NCBI GenBank assembly: GCA_037127315.1 | Contig: JBBBDQ010001294.1 | Span: 2,329,001 to 2,393,000, forward strand | Length of the DNA stretch: 64,000 nucleotides | From: Ascarosepion bandense | Lineage: Eukaryota; Mollusca; Cephalopoda; Sepiida; Sepiidae | Direction: 5' to 3' | Shown here: positions 22,441-32,198 of the stretch, piece by piece | How the letters are laid out: the number at the start of each line of letters is the position of its first letter | Position numbering within the stretch: position 1 is the first letter of the stretch | Translations under genes and position numbers: made by a program | The notes under the pieces: model-generated | Told to the model about the DNA's origin: nothing | Database searches by the model: none | What the model saw: the letters and a program-made list of their open reading frames with translations, nothing else

Positions 22441-22870
22441 GGTGCTTACGTATTATCGGGAGGACCTTTAAAAAAACGACTCAAAAATTAAAGTAAATTA
22501 TTTATTGAAACGGTTAAAACAATAAAATAACATTACATTTGTAATTCCGGAGGCCAGAACGTCGCAATTGCTTCCAAAAGTGACTCAAAGACATCAGTAC
22601 AGGCAACATGCTTCCGCCACATGAATTCGGCCAAATACGACTCCAAATGGTGACGTGCAGTGCCACAGTGCTTCTTGTTTCGCCACTTTGTCGATCCCCA
22701 TAGGCGTTCCACTGTCTGCGTATGAGCCCCGGTGTTCGAATCCACAAAGTTGTACTTGTGGTTGACGTTGAGGTGATGAAAGCCTGATTTTTCCAGTTCC
22801 TTGGTGTTATAAGCGGGGAAAAAAAAGAAAAAGTAAAAATCAAAGGTCCTCCCGATAATACGTAAGGACC
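22441..22870 (-). mobile_element. Short Merlin-type DNA transposon with intact ends
   Basis: The left end (22,441-22,469) and the complement of the right end (22,842-22,870) are 29-bp inverted repeats that differ at one base; both contain CTTACGTATTATCGGGAGG. An 8-bp target duplication flanks them. The interior encodes the C-terminal part of a Merlin/IS1016-IS1595-type transposase on the minus strand. The N-terminal and most catalytic parts are deleted, so the element is non-autonomous. Confidence 0.85.
22533..22830 (-). pseudogene. Merlin (ISXO2/IS1595-like DDE) transposase, C-terminal remnant
   Basis: In the minus frame ending at 22,533 the protein reads YNFVDSNTGAHTQTVERLWG, KWRNKKHCGTARHHLESYL and AEFMWRKHVA. 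NFVDP.TGAHTQ..E..W..AK and the EFMWR motif are typical of the ISXO2-like domain; the E in TVERLW is the likely third catalytic acid. The region with the two catalytic aspartates is missing. The frame extends to 22,967 only because it enters host-element sequence beyond the inverted repeat. Confidence 0.85.
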
Positions 22871-23169
22871 AAAATATTTTTACCAAGATTTTTAAAAAAA
22901 TAATAGCTTCAAAAATAATTTGATTAATTTGTGAATAAGTCCTGAAAGTTTCATTAAAATCTGACAATTATTTGATTTTTGCAAGAATTTCCAAATTAAT
23001 GTGTTTGTCACTGGAAAAAAAAGTGAGTTATGTAATATTACGTTTTCGATTATAAACTCTCGTAATGATCTGGTTACTCGCTAACTAAAATCAAAACAAT
23101 ATTTTTTACCAAAATTTTGAACGTGTTAGAAGGGAAAAAAACAATTAAGAAATATCTTGTTCTTTCCTC

Positions 23170-23171
<2 letters not shown>

Positions 23172-23213
<42 letters not shown>
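23172..23213. repeat. (AAT)n
   Basis: Trinucleotide run. Confidence 0.95.
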
Positions 23214-23214
<1 letters not shown>

Positions 23215-23324
23215 TAAACATTTTGATGGGTGAACAAGTAACTTAGAGGGTTAGGGAGATAACTCATGACTTCCAAAAGAGGCACTACTACGCAAGGAAT
23301 GGAGTTCAAATATCCCAGTGATAG

Positions 23325-23420
23325 TAATAAAGGATGCGGTTCGAAATTCCTAGCACCTGAAGAAGGCCGGAGCGTACAACGGCCGAAAAGTTGTACAGAT
23401 GACAACAAAGATGAGGACAA
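23325..23420 (+). mobile_element. PLE terminal fragment with hammerhead-like core
   Basis: CUGAAGA (23,357-23,363), stem GGCCG/CGGCC with a 10-base loop and GAAA (23,385-23,388) match a hammerhead core. A GTTGT/ACAAC stem III follows but the expected U before the cleavage base is an A, so it looks inactive. A related sequence is at 26,262-26,310. 23,420-23,757 shows no other feature. Confidence 0.45.
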
Positions 23421-23756
23421 TAGTCCGAATAATATACTGTAAATACTACCTCATCTCAGAAATATAGACAAACACGGACACTATCGTCTTAAGAAAAAAA
23501 AATTCGATGAATAATTAAATTTTAGAAGAATTGTTTTCACCAATAAATAAATAAATAAATTTATTATTTTAAAATGTTATATTAACTGTTATTGTTATTA
23601 AATAAAAACCATATTTAATACTCATAAATTCAGCAACCCTTAGTATTTTGAATTGTGTGTGTCTGTGTGTGCATGTGTACAAACGTGCCGATTTATATCA
23701 ATTTATTGTTAATTTTCTAACATTTTTTTCAGCAACCGTCTTTATAAGTAAGGTTC

Positions 23757-24330
23757 TTCTTCTTCTTCTATGTGCCCTGTCCCTTCAGGACGTAGGCGAT
23801 CATGGCTTTCCACGTCTCCCTATCCCTTGTGGCTCTTAGTATGTTTGCTCCTGTTGCTCCTGGCAACCCCCGTTCCGTCATCCACCTGATCAGTCCCTGC
23901 AAATATGTTATCCGCTGCCTTCCTCTGTCTCTCCTTCCTTCTATCTGGCCAGTCAGTATCAGCTTCTCCAGGCTCTCCTTCCTCATTGCATGTCCCAGGA
24001 ACTTCAGTTGTCTCTTCCTGATGCTCAGCATCAATTTCCTTTTTGTTGCCATTCTTTCTAACACCTCGTCGTTGCTTGTATGCTCAGTCCACGATATCCG
24101 TAGCATCCTTCTGTAGAACCACATTTCGGCCGCTTCCAGTTTTGTCCTCATTTTCAATGATATTGCCCAGCATTCACAGCCGTATTGAAGAACTGACATC
24201 ACGTAGCAGTCTAGAACTCTTTTCTTCGTTTCTATTGAGATTTTCCTGTGTGTTAGTATTTTGCTCATCTTCTGGAACGCGTCCTTTGCCATGCCAATTC
24301 GCCTTCGGATCTCCGTGTCGCACTTAAAAG
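23757..24330 (-). pseudogene. LINE-B (RTE-like) C-terminal region
   Basis: A 210-codon minus frame (24,400-23,768) reads CDTEIRRRIGMAKDAF, SVLQYGCECWAIS, EMWFYRRMLRISWTEH, RKRQLKFLGHAMRKE and RDRETWKAMIAYVLKGQGT then stop. This is the region after the reverse transcriptase of a LINE common in invertebrates. It is uninterrupted over 187 codons but starts inside the protein, so the copy is 5'-truncated at about 24,330. The (TTC)n at 23,757-23,768 is the element's 3' tail. Confidence 0.85.
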
Positions 24331-24720
24331 AAAAATAAGAATAAAATAATGAGACATTATGGAAAATAATATAAAATATTAAAATATAAAAATAATACAA
24401 ACAAAAGAATAGAAAAATAATGGAAAAAAAAAGAATAAAATTCTAACATTTTCTAAACTAGCATCTTCATAAGTAAGATTATAAATCCAAAATACCTAAA
24501 ATTCAATAAAGATATTTAAAATTCTTATGATTATGGGGTAGTTAAAATATTTAAAATGCCGTTTACGTTGTATTCGTCATATCATTTTACTACAAGTATT
24601 TCACACTCATATAAATATTGTAAACATCAGATTATCGATGAATGTGTCAACCCTCAATAAAAACACCTTTGTGATATTTAAAAGACATTCGTTTTAATTA
24701 AGATTAACTTAACTTTAAAC
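24330..24720. other. No feature recognised
   Basis: Very AT-rich, no landmarks. Confidence 0.4.
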
Positions 24721-24905
24721 TAGATAATCTTCCTCAAATAAAGTTTTAGAAAATTTTATTTTTGAAATATTTTTTTAATAAAGAGACTTATATATTGTGT
24801 TGATAGATTTGTCAATATGGCTGATATTAGCGATTTAAAAAAAAGAAAGTTCCAATCAGTTTAAATTCGGTTTGGAATACAGGAAATTATTTTGTTCATT
24901 AGAAA
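24720..24905 (-). mobile_element. GGTACC-TIR element, copy H, strongly diverged
   Basis: The reverse complement shows TTCCAATCAG...TTGGAATACA...TTTTGTTCATTAGAAA, the TTTCCAGTAAGCAAAATA block in altered form, and TTGTCAATATGG as in copy F. 24,905-25,300 shows nothing clear. Confidence 0.45.
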
Positions 24906-25302
24906 TTGTAGCCAGTTTCTTCTGGTTTGTAATATATATCCGAAATCGTTTCTTTCTACAAATAGAGTAGCTGTATGAACTTAGGTAAAAACAAAACCCA
25001 ACAACCCGCCTCCTCTTCGTTACGGTAGTCACCATTCTTTCTATCGTCTCTTTATTTACTTTTTATACATTGACTGACAGTTAAAATTTGCATATGTTAA
25101 AAAAATTTTCGGGAAAGTCTCTCCGTTTCTGAGATCTCGTGAAGCCGCCATTTTTTTTTTTTTTACTAGCGAATCCATTTTCGTCACGGGTTAAGCCATT
25201 TTCTCTTCTGTTACAGAAATATTACATTTAATCTATTAGCCTGTAATTCAATAAAAAATAAAAGCTTCAGAAATATTCTTCAATTTTAATTGCTTTTTAA
25301 AC

Positions 25303-25990
25303 TTTCTTCTTCTATGTGCCTTGTCTTTTCAGGACGTAGGCGATCATGGCTTTCCACGTCTCCCTATCACTAATGACTCTTAGAAGGCTTTCTCCTGTTA
25401 CACCACGTAACCCCCGTTCTGTCATCCACCTGATCAGTCCCTTCAAATATGTTATCCGCTGCTTTCCCCTGTCTCTTTTTCCCTGTATCTGGCCTGTTAG
25501 TATCAGGTTCTCCAAGCCCTCCTTCCACATTGCATGTCCCAGGAACTTTAGATGTCATTTCCTGTTGCTCAATATTAATTTCTTTTTCGTTTCCATCCTT
25601 TCCAAAACTTCATCATTTTTCACATGCTCAATCCATGATATCCGCAGCATCCTTCTGTAGAACCACATTTCAATTGCTTCAAGTTTTTTCTTCATCTTTA
25701 ATTTTTTTTTCACTGCCATATTGAAGAACTGATATCACGTAGAAATCCAGTAATCTTTTCTTTGTTTCTAGCGAAATTTTCCTGTCTCTAATACTCTTCT
25801 CAACTTCTGGAATGCGACCTTTGCCATACCAATTCACCTTCGGGTCTCTGTGTCGTACTTTCCGTTTTCTGTTAGAACACTTCCCAGGTATTTAAATTTT
25901 ATAGCTGCTTGGTTTTAGTACTCCCCGCACCTGTATTTGGCATTTTGGGCTGCTCTTTTCGCTGATGACCATAGGTGTCGTTAATTTTTG
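25303..25990 (-). pseudogene. LINE-B C-terminal region, second copy
   Basis: Minus strand reads RDRETWKAMIAYVLKRQGT at the C-terminus (stop near 25,312) and continues upstream with the RISWIEHVKNDEVLERM-like and KYLGSVL-like segments with frameshifts. The 3' tail is (TTC)n at 25,303. The first frame of 72 codons and a parallel 62-codon frame mark a frameshift near 25,500. Confidence 0.8.
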
Positions 25991-26084
25991 GAAGATACCT
26001 AATTCATTTGCATTATTGACAAAGAGTCATACCACTTCAGGATGTCTTAGTTATCGCCATTTAACTGAACTCCCTAATTTTTGT

Positions 26085-26205
26085 GATTCACCACTGCTGT
26101 AGTCAGGTATTGAACTCACAACTCTTTGGGTCAAGTCACTGGATCCAACCAACGTTTTTATTCACTGGGCCATGTGTCCTTGAGGAAGTTGCATGACGTA
26201 TGGAA
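26085..26205 (-). mobile_element. tRNA-derived SINE (family 4)
   Basis: On the minus strand ACACATGGCCCAGTGAAT (A box) and GTGAGTTCAATACC (B box) are 50 bases apart in a tRNA-like arrangement with a long variable part. Only one copy seen. Confidence 0.5.
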
Positions 26206-26261
26206 CGAGAAAATCTACCCAGTGGACGACATAAAAGGTTCAATCGAAATTCAAATCAACT

Positions 26262-26360
26262 GAAAAAGGTCGGAGCGTACAATGACCGAAATGTTGTGAA
26301 TATGGCGCCATAGATGAGGAGATTAGTCTGAACAATGTAAATACAGAAATATGGACAAGT
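26262..26360 (+). mobile_element. PLE terminal fragment, decayed
   Basis: ACTGAAAAAGGTCGGAGCG...TGACCGAAATGTTGT parallels the hammerhead-like motif at 23,357, with CUGAAGA changed to CUGAAAA. Confidence 0.4.
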
Positions 26361-26368
26361 ACTTCATT

Positions 26369-26690
26369 TAGTGGGTTGCGATGCAGTAGCTATCGATTCG
26401 GAACGAGAAATCGGGGAGCTGAGTTTGAATTCCTGTTGAATTCCTTTGCATTCACGTACGCGTAAATACCTTTGAGAAAGGTATTAATCTATGACTTCTC
26501 CCTCCAGCTATGGGTTAAATAGTAGAACAGATTAGATTCTACAGCTTTGGTTGGCAACCAGTCTACTACAGTAAGTAATTGCAACCTACTGCTGGAAAAC
26601 CTTCTGCCCAGCAAGACATGTCTCTTTCGAGACATGATCGCCAGAGAGGGTATCATGTATTGCACTGAACTCACTAACCAAATTTAATAT
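26369..26690 (+). mobile_element. SINE-1, head and body
   Basis: Head GGTTGCGATGCAGTAGC and GAGTTTGAATTCC, body from ACGCGTAAATACC to ATGTATTGCACTGAACTCAC. The hairpin is intact in an ACATGTCTC version with its matching arm. Confidence 0.85.
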
Positions 26691-26850
26691 ATATATAACT
26701 ATTTCAACTAATTCTTTTGCTTGTTGCTTCATTTCTGTGAAATACTGAATTTGTAGCCCTCAATATTTACATACTTAGGAAAAATGTATTTTTTGTTATC
26801 ATGAAATACTTTTAAGTATCCACCAATGCCCAAATTATTTAACATTATTT
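26690..26850 (-). repeat. Interspersed repeat R3, copy 1
   Basis: The reverse complement matches 29,175-29,330 over about 150 bp, including TGGTGGATACTTAAAAGTA and GCAAAAGAATTAGTT. Class unknown. Confidence 0.75.
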
Positions 26851-27029
26851 ATTATATCATTGGTTATTATATATATAAGATAAAATAAATTTTCAATATT
26901 CAAAATTGTTGAATGAACATTTCAACATGAAATCCCTAAGAGAGATTTCACGTCTCCTCAGCAACGGTACAGATTTCAAAATGAGAATAAAAATAAAAAA
27001 TGAGAATAAAAACATCATACATATATTGT

Positions 27030-27170
27030 CATACACAGAGAGATCTGTTTCGCAGCTAATCAATACGGTTAGACACTGATTGCTTTTTAACCCAGGATTG
27101 AAACCCGACCGAATTGGTGTCAGTTGGCGATTCTACCTCTGGGCTACGGGCAATCGGCGGAAGAAGGTAA
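27030..27170 (-). mobile_element. SINE-2
   Basis: Minus strand: TAGCCCAGAGGTAGAATCG (A box), TCGGGTTTCAATCCTGG (B box), then GTGTCTAACCGTATTGAT and AGCTGCGAAACAGATCT. Same family at 28,030, 32,067 and 41,719; copies border (TA)n or (CA)n tracts. Confidence 0.75.
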
Positions 27171-27333
27171 ACTTTTTAGTGCATATATATTATCATTATA
27201 CGCGCCCAATAGCTAGCGTGATCTAATTCATTTTACTGAATGAGCGATGCGTACACGCCATAGTAGCTACTGTTTTTCAAAGTCTACCATTCTTCCAGAG
27301 AGCTCAATCAGGGTGTGAGAGCGTAAAATATTG

Positions 27334-27384
<51 letters not shown>
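27334..27384. repeat. (TA)n
   Basis: TA tract directly at the PLE 3' end. Confidence 0.95.
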
Positions 27385-27387
<3 letters not shown>

Positions 27388-27956
27388 TATCGAGGCAGCA
27401 GATAATTTTCTAAACATATACTATTAAATATATGAGACAATGAATGTCTATTATGTTTAATCGTGAGCCGTTCTAAGCATCGTATTTTGACTTTTTATTC
27501 CAGGTGACAATAAAGACAAAAATTCTCCAACATTTGGATAATTTTTTTATTAAGTTCGGTTTACATGAGCCGTCTTCAGAGAGGTTACATAAACGTTAAC
27601 ATAAAAACATCCACCATCAGCGACGATTTTATCTTGTGTTGACATAAAACTTTGCTAAGCAACGATAACATTTACCAAAACTAGCACACGCAGTTCGTAA
27701 ATTTGTAATGCGTTTCTATGACGTCACACCGCGTAACAGCTCGAAATGTTAACAGAACCATATATTTAAATGCAGTGTAATGTGTTATGACCATATTTAA
27801 ACGCGATTTTATTAAGTTTGGGTTGTTTGAATTTAATGTAGATGGCCTCCAATATCTGAAGGTTCTATTTACTGTGTGTATGAGTGAGTATTATTGTATT
27901 GCTGACTAAAATATGCCTGATATTACCTACATGGTTATGTTTTTCTAAGAAATATT

Positions 27957-27960
<4 letters not shown>
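27384..27960 (-). pseudogene. PLE: endonuclease C-terminus and 3' terminal region
   Basis: Upstream part on the minus strand (27,960-27,750) reads EKHNHVGNIRHILVSNT, NLQILEAIYIKFKQPKLN and IAFKYGHNTLHL, the C-terminal part of a GIY-YIG domain. The downstream non-coding part has CUGAAGA-CGGC...ACCGAAC near 27,576 and ends with a ~130-bp block repeated almost exactly at 38,990-39,120 before (TA)n. So coding end, hammerhead-like motif and (TA)n occur in order. Confidence 0.7.
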
Positions 27961-28040
<80 letters not shown>

Positions 28041-28133
28041 GTCATCCACATACAAGCCTGTTTCGCTGTATCACAGCTCATCAATCGTAATGAGAGCATA
28101 ATATATGAGTCATCCACATTATATATAATAACT

Positions 28134-28181
<48 letters not shown>

Positions 28182-28182
28182 C

Positions 28183-28230
<48 letters not shown>
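27959..28230. repeat. (TA)n-(TG)n, SINE-2 tail fragment, (TA)n
   Basis: Long TA and TG runs enclose AGTCATCCACATACAAGCC...CTGTATCACAGCTCATCAAT (about 28,040-28,085), the 3' part of SINE-2. Translated repeats yield long spurious frames on both strands. Confidence 0.85.
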
Positions 28231-28442
28231 TATAACTATACTCCTGTCGAAAAACCTTCCACGAATCTACGAAGAAGGGAATAAACGGTTTTTTTTTAAA
28301 AAAGAAAGAGCTAAGTATATGAACATCAGTCAAAAGGGTTCGGACCGAGGCAGCATGTAACCCAAAGAAAAAACCCGATACGAGTAAGAAACAAAAAGCG
28401 CTCAATACTTAGGTAGAGCGGAATAAGTAAAAATACCTAGTG

Positions 28443-28497
28443 AGCCAGACAGACCTACCTTGGTTTCACTTAAACGGATCGTCAGGGAAAGCTGGCT
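28443..28497 (-). ncRNA. Hammerhead-like motif downstream of PLE endonuclease
   Basis: Minus strand: outer stem I AGCCAG/CUGGCU, an internal loop, CC/GG next to the core, CUGACGA, an 11-base segment, GAAA, stem III ACC/GGU with a two-base loop, and UA at the expected cleavage position. Core bases are conserved, but the segment between CUGACGA and GAAA does not form a good stem II, so activity is doubtful. The PLE endonuclease remnant lies ~120 bp upstream on the same strand. Confidence 0.4.
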
Positions 28498-28619
28498 ATT
28501 GGGGAAAGAAACAAATGACATGTATAAAGGAAATTCAATCAACCCACGTGACCAATAAAAATTGACACCAAACACAAATAGGGGAGAACTTTATTAGAAA
28601 ACATCTTAAATTAAAGATT

Positions 28620-28900
28620 AGTGAATGCAAAGACGAAAACAATAAACGAAAACCAAAAATGATACAAACCCACTATAAGCAAACTTAATCCTATGCCTGC
28701 ATTTATTTAATATTTCAGTTTTGGAATTCAATAAATTATTGGTGTGTTTATACGAAGCTATAGCAAGTTTTTCCTCTACACACAACCTACAAAATTTCTG
28801 GCCGGCTTTATATTTAGCGCATCTCTTTAATATTTTCCATTTCAAAATTTTTTTAAATATCTTGGGTAGCACCTATGCAAATGGGAACTGTTTATAGAAA
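28620..28900 (-). pseudogene. PLE endonuclease C-terminus
   Basis: An 84-codon frame (28,872-28,618) reads WKILKRCAKYKAGQKFCRLC, VEEKLAI and LLNSKTEILNKCRHRIKF, the characteristic C..CL.EK and LN.R.E..NKCRH..KF end of PLE GIY-YIG domains. The remainder is lost. Confidence 0.8.
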
Positions 28901-28984
28901 TTACAAAACTGTTCTATTAAAAGTTAATTTCTTGGGATTCATCAGGATCATAGGCGTTAGTATACATCTATATCGATTTTATTA

Positions 28985-29160
28985 ATCTTTTATGTGTCGC
29001 GTCCCTTCAAGATGTAGGCGATTTTGTCACTCGACATCTTCTTGTCCCTTGTAATATATTTTGTCTTGCTCTTTCTCTGTCATCCATTTGCTTAAGTCCA
29101 TCAAGTATGTCACCTGCTGGTTTCCTCTGTCATACTTTCCTTCTATCAAATTCATGCCTA
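28985..29160 (-). mobile_element. LINE-B 3' end fragment
   Basis: TATGTGTCGCGTCCCTTCAA then GATGTAGGCGAT corresponds to the terminal LINE-B codons in reverse. Similarity continues to about 29,150 with many changes. Confidence 0.6.
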
Positions 29161-29174
29161 CTCAATTACGTTGA

Positions 29175-29335
29175 ATATGAAAATAATTTGGATATTGGTG
29201 GATACTTAAAAGTATTTTTATGATAACAAAATTACATTGTTTTTAGTATGTAAATATTGAGGGCGACAAATTTAGAATTTCACATAAATGGAGCCACAAG
29301 CAAAAGAATTAGTTTAAATAGTTTTAGAATATTTG
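29175..29335 (+). repeat. Interspersed repeat R3, copy 2
   Basis: Inverted relative to 26,690-26,850; see that entry. 29,335-29,550 includes an A-rich tract and nothing else clear. Confidence 0.75.
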
Positions 29336-29554
29336 TTCCGAGAGTCAGTTAATTTAAAAAAAGAAAAGAAAAAAAAAAAGAAAAAATTTCACCCACAGTC
29401 AAGTCTTAATTCCTTAAGTGGGGTGAAATGATTAAATGGAGAAAAATGATTGCAACTAAAACGCAAGTGGGAGTGAAAGAGAATGGGGAGACTTTAGTGA
29501 GGAGAAAGGACAATAAACAGGATTCAGGAAGACAAGATTACGATTGACACTTTT

Positions 29555-29800
29555 TCGCATTCCAGTTGAATTCCTTGCATTCACTTACGCACAAATATCC
29601 TTGGGAAAGGTATTAATCCACATCTTCCCTCCAGTCATGGATTAAATTACAGGACAGATTGGGTTCTATAGCCTTGACTGGCAACCAGTCTACGGCATAA
29701 AATAATGGCAACTTACTGCGGAATAATCTTCTGCTCAGTCAGTCATGTCTCTTTCGAGACACGATCGCCCAACCGTGTATCATGTATGGCACTTGACTGA
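29555..29800 (+). mobile_element. SINE-1 body
   Basis: From CTTACGCACAAATATCC to CATGTATGGCACTTGACTG; hairpin nearly intact (GAGACACGA on the right arm). Confidence 0.85.
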
Positions 29801-29844
29801 AAAAAAGTTACAGCGAAGCAAGAAACTAGCAGATAGTTTTCCAA

Positions 29845-29905
29845 TCGGTAAGTGAGAGGAAGGAAACTACTGGAATAGAACTTACGGTTGCATATAGCTG
29901 TACTT
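29845..29905 (-). mobile_element. LINE-A fragment, short
   Basis: GAATAGAACTTACGGTTGCA matches the LINE-A fragment at 61,580. Fewer than 60 bases align. 29,905-30,120 contains only CA-like repeats. Confidence 0.35.
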
Positions 29906-30120
29906 TTCTTTCGTAGATGATCCTAAATCCAAACTATTGCAAATCTTCCAAATATCTGAATAATTAGGATACTAATTCGAAATCAGAAGTCGTACGTCTT
30001 GCCTCAAAAAAGTGATCAAATTTCAAGTTTAAAACTCCATGAAACACCACCGCCACACACACATAGAGACAAACAAAGACAGACAGACACACCCTCGCAT
30101 ACACAGGTATTATTTCTTTT

Positions 30121-30125
<5 letters not shown>

Positions 30126-30156
<31 letters not shown>

Positions 30157-30171
30157 CTTAACTTCGGTGAT

Positions 30172-30220
<49 letters not shown>

Positions 30221-30238
30221 GATCACCGAAGTTAAGCA
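30126..30238. repeat. 5S-derived perfect palindrome around (AT)n
   Basis: TGCTTAACTTCGGTGATCGG(A) at 30,155-30,175 is the exact 21-base complement of 30,218-30,238. Both are the conserved loop region of 5S rRNA. The 42-bp spacer is pure AT repeat, and a further AT tract precedes the left arm. Confidence 0.9.
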
Positions 30239-30297
30239 TCGTTGAGCCTGGTCAGTACTTACATGGGTGACTGCTTTGGAATACCAGGTGTTGCAAG
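30218..30297 (+). pseudogene. 5S rRNA-like segment (3' two thirds)
   Basis: TCCGATCACCGAAGTTAAGC, GAGCCTGGTCAGTACTTACA, TGGGTGACTGC, GGAATACCAGGTGTTGCA follow animal 5S rRNA closely, with fewer changes than the copy at 15,621. The 5' third is missing. A SINE-1 tRNA-like head begins about ten bases later. Confidence 0.85.
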
Positions 30298-30303
30298 AGT
30301 CCT

Positions 30304-30540
30304 TCATAAATGTGTTGCAGTGGATATCGGCTCGGAAAAAGAAATCAGAGAGCCGATTTAGAATTCCGGTTGAATGCCCTGCAGTCACTTACATGCTAAT
30401 ACCCTTGGGGAAGGTATTAATCCGTTCTTTTCCTCTAGTTATGGGTTAAATAACAGGACAGATTCAGTTCTATAGCCTTGACTGGCAACCAGTCTACCGC
30501 AGCAGGTAGTGGCAACCTCTTGCGGGATAATTAGATGTCT
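30304..30540 (+). mobile_element. SINE-1 head and body after 5S segment
   Basis: Head GTGTTGCAGTGGATATCGG, body to CTTGCGGGATAATTAGATG. The 3' part with the hairpin is missing. Confidence 0.8.
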
Positions 30541-31350
30541 GAGGTCTATTATCTGCTTCATCCAGTTCATGTATATGCACCGACTGTGTATCAATAATTC
30601 CGAATAGTGTGGATGGTTCTGCACAGGCCTTCACCACTTTAATCAAATCACTTGTGTTGCTCTTCTGGCGGCTTGCCTTGGTTTCATAACTGAAACAATT
30701 AAGCTATTAGATCCTCAGACGTCGAATTCAATGAGAGAGTCCATTCATATCTATATATATATATATATATGTTTGAACATTATTTTTAATGGATACACGT
30801 ATTTGGGTGGATAATCTGCATTTCTATTTTTAAACAGTACATTTATATATATTCACCGGTTTGAATGATCGAGAAATCTTGTTAGGAATATATCTGTTTG
30901 CCGGAAGATAGATATTTTCTTAACAAGATTTCTCGAATTATTAAGCTTTTTCAGTTTCTCAGTACTGTCTGTTTTATTCGAGACTGTATCTGGATATGAC
31001 TATCTAGATAAGAGATTTAGGTTTTGGCAAGTTGGCCAAATATATATATATATATATATCTGAATAAATGAAAGGATACCTCTGTATGTGCATGTGTGCG
31101 TGTGACGTATATCCTAACAAATTAAAAAAATAAATTAAAGCATCCCAAATCGATGCACACACAAGCTGAGAGAGGTAGTTAGAATTTCTTCTCAAATTAC
31201 CCTTTAACGTCTTGGATAAGGAAGTGTACTGCTAAGAAAGGCAACCCAATTGGCCTCAGGTAAAAAGTACCAATAACTTTCCATTGCGTCTTGAACCCCG
31301 TAAATAATACGGGTTAAAAAAGAAGGAACGCTTAAAAAAAAAAAAGCTAG
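30540..31350. other. No gene seen; strong hairpin at 30,871-30,938
   Basis: Includes short TA tracts (30,750; 31,040). The foldback 30,871-30,897 / 30,911-30,938 has about 27 pairs with two mismatches and a ~13-base loop; arms contain TCGAGAAATCTTGTTA and its complement. Confidence 0.5.
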
Positions 31351-31354
31351 AAAA

Positions 31355-31445
31355 CCATCAGCATGTAATAGGAATTGAACACAGATATGTCGTGTTGCAG
31401 TCACGAAGCCAGCATGCTCACTTACAGAGCCAATTACCGTACCAC
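31355..31445 (-). mobile_element. tRNA-derived SINE head (family 5)
   Basis: Minus strand: GTAATTGGCTCTGTAAGTG (A-box region) and TGTGTTCAATTCC (B box) in tRNA spacing. Body not recognised. Confidence 0.5.
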
Positions 31446-31594
31446 TTATCAAGTGCGGACGGATCTCATGGTTGGAAGACGCGACTTCAAAAGATCACGT
31501 GATACTCTGTTTCTTTTTGGGGGAAACACTGCTTGTACACATATGTATATACATCAAAAGAGCAAGGTGATCTCTTTTTGTTTCAGTTCCTGCC

Positions 31595-31643
<49 letters not shown>

Positions 31644-31693
31644 AATGTAATACATATATATGCTAGTGTGTACCACGTCTCATATACAGCTAA

Positions 31694-31726
<33 letters not shown>

Positions 31727-31739
31727 CATATTTGTGTGC

Positions 31740-31797
<58 letters not shown>
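31595..31797. repeat. (AT)n, (GT)n, (CA)n and (AT)n tracts
   Basis: AT 31,597-31,628; GT 31,628-31,643; CA 31,693-31,716; AT 31,741-31,795. Frames here are repeat translations. Confidence 0.9.
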
Positions 31798-31798
<1 letters not shown>

Positions 31799-31950
31799 AA
31801 GTTGAAAAGTGAAAACGTTCCCTGAAAATAGATTTGGTAGAAAATAGATCATGCATTTTACCATTCAAGATATCATGATATCTAAGAGTGAAATATGCGT
31901 ATGTGTACTTGTGTGTACGTTAAAATAAATAATGAATCTTAATACCTTTT

Positions 31951-32197
<247 letters not shown>

Positions 32198-32198
32198 A

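Larger units (their letters stand above)
22433..22878. repeat. 8-bp target duplication of the Merlin insertion
   Basis: AAAATATT lies at 22,433-22,440 and again at 22,871-22,878, directly flanking the inverted repeats. Uninterrupted copies of the host element have GTAAAAAATATT.TTACCAAG here, so the pre-insertion site is visible. Confidence 0.85.
21741..23225 (+). mobile_element. GGTACC-TIR element, copy G, hosting a Merlin
   Basis: Starts with TTATAGTTACCTCCACTCA and runs through the family blocks. A 430-bp Merlin is inserted at 22,441. After it the sequence resumes at TTTTACCAAG. Near 23,170 an (AAT)n tract has expanded in the family's TAATAATAG block. The 3' terminal repeat is lost. Confidence 0.7.

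Noticed and set aside
22533..22967. 144-codon frame as a complete gene
   Set aside because: Only the part up to about 22,830 is Merlin transposase; upstream codons come from the inverted repeat and the host element.
23357..23400. Active hammerhead ribozyme
   Set aside because: Core and stem II are good, but the U needed before the cleavage base is missing and no matching stem I 3' strand follows.
24043..24327. Plus-strand frames opposite LINE-B (104 and 94 codons)
   Set aside because: They are antisense shadows of the LINE-B coding strand, with no family resemblance.
27959..28405. Long open frames such as 148 codons on the minus strand
   Set aside because: They are translations of (TA)n and (TG)n tracts (runs of IY and CV). 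No sequence complexity, no family.
30218..30297. Functional 5S rRNA gene
   Set aside because: The 5' third is replaced by (AT)n and the 3' end runs into a SINE, so it cannot fold as 5S rRNA.
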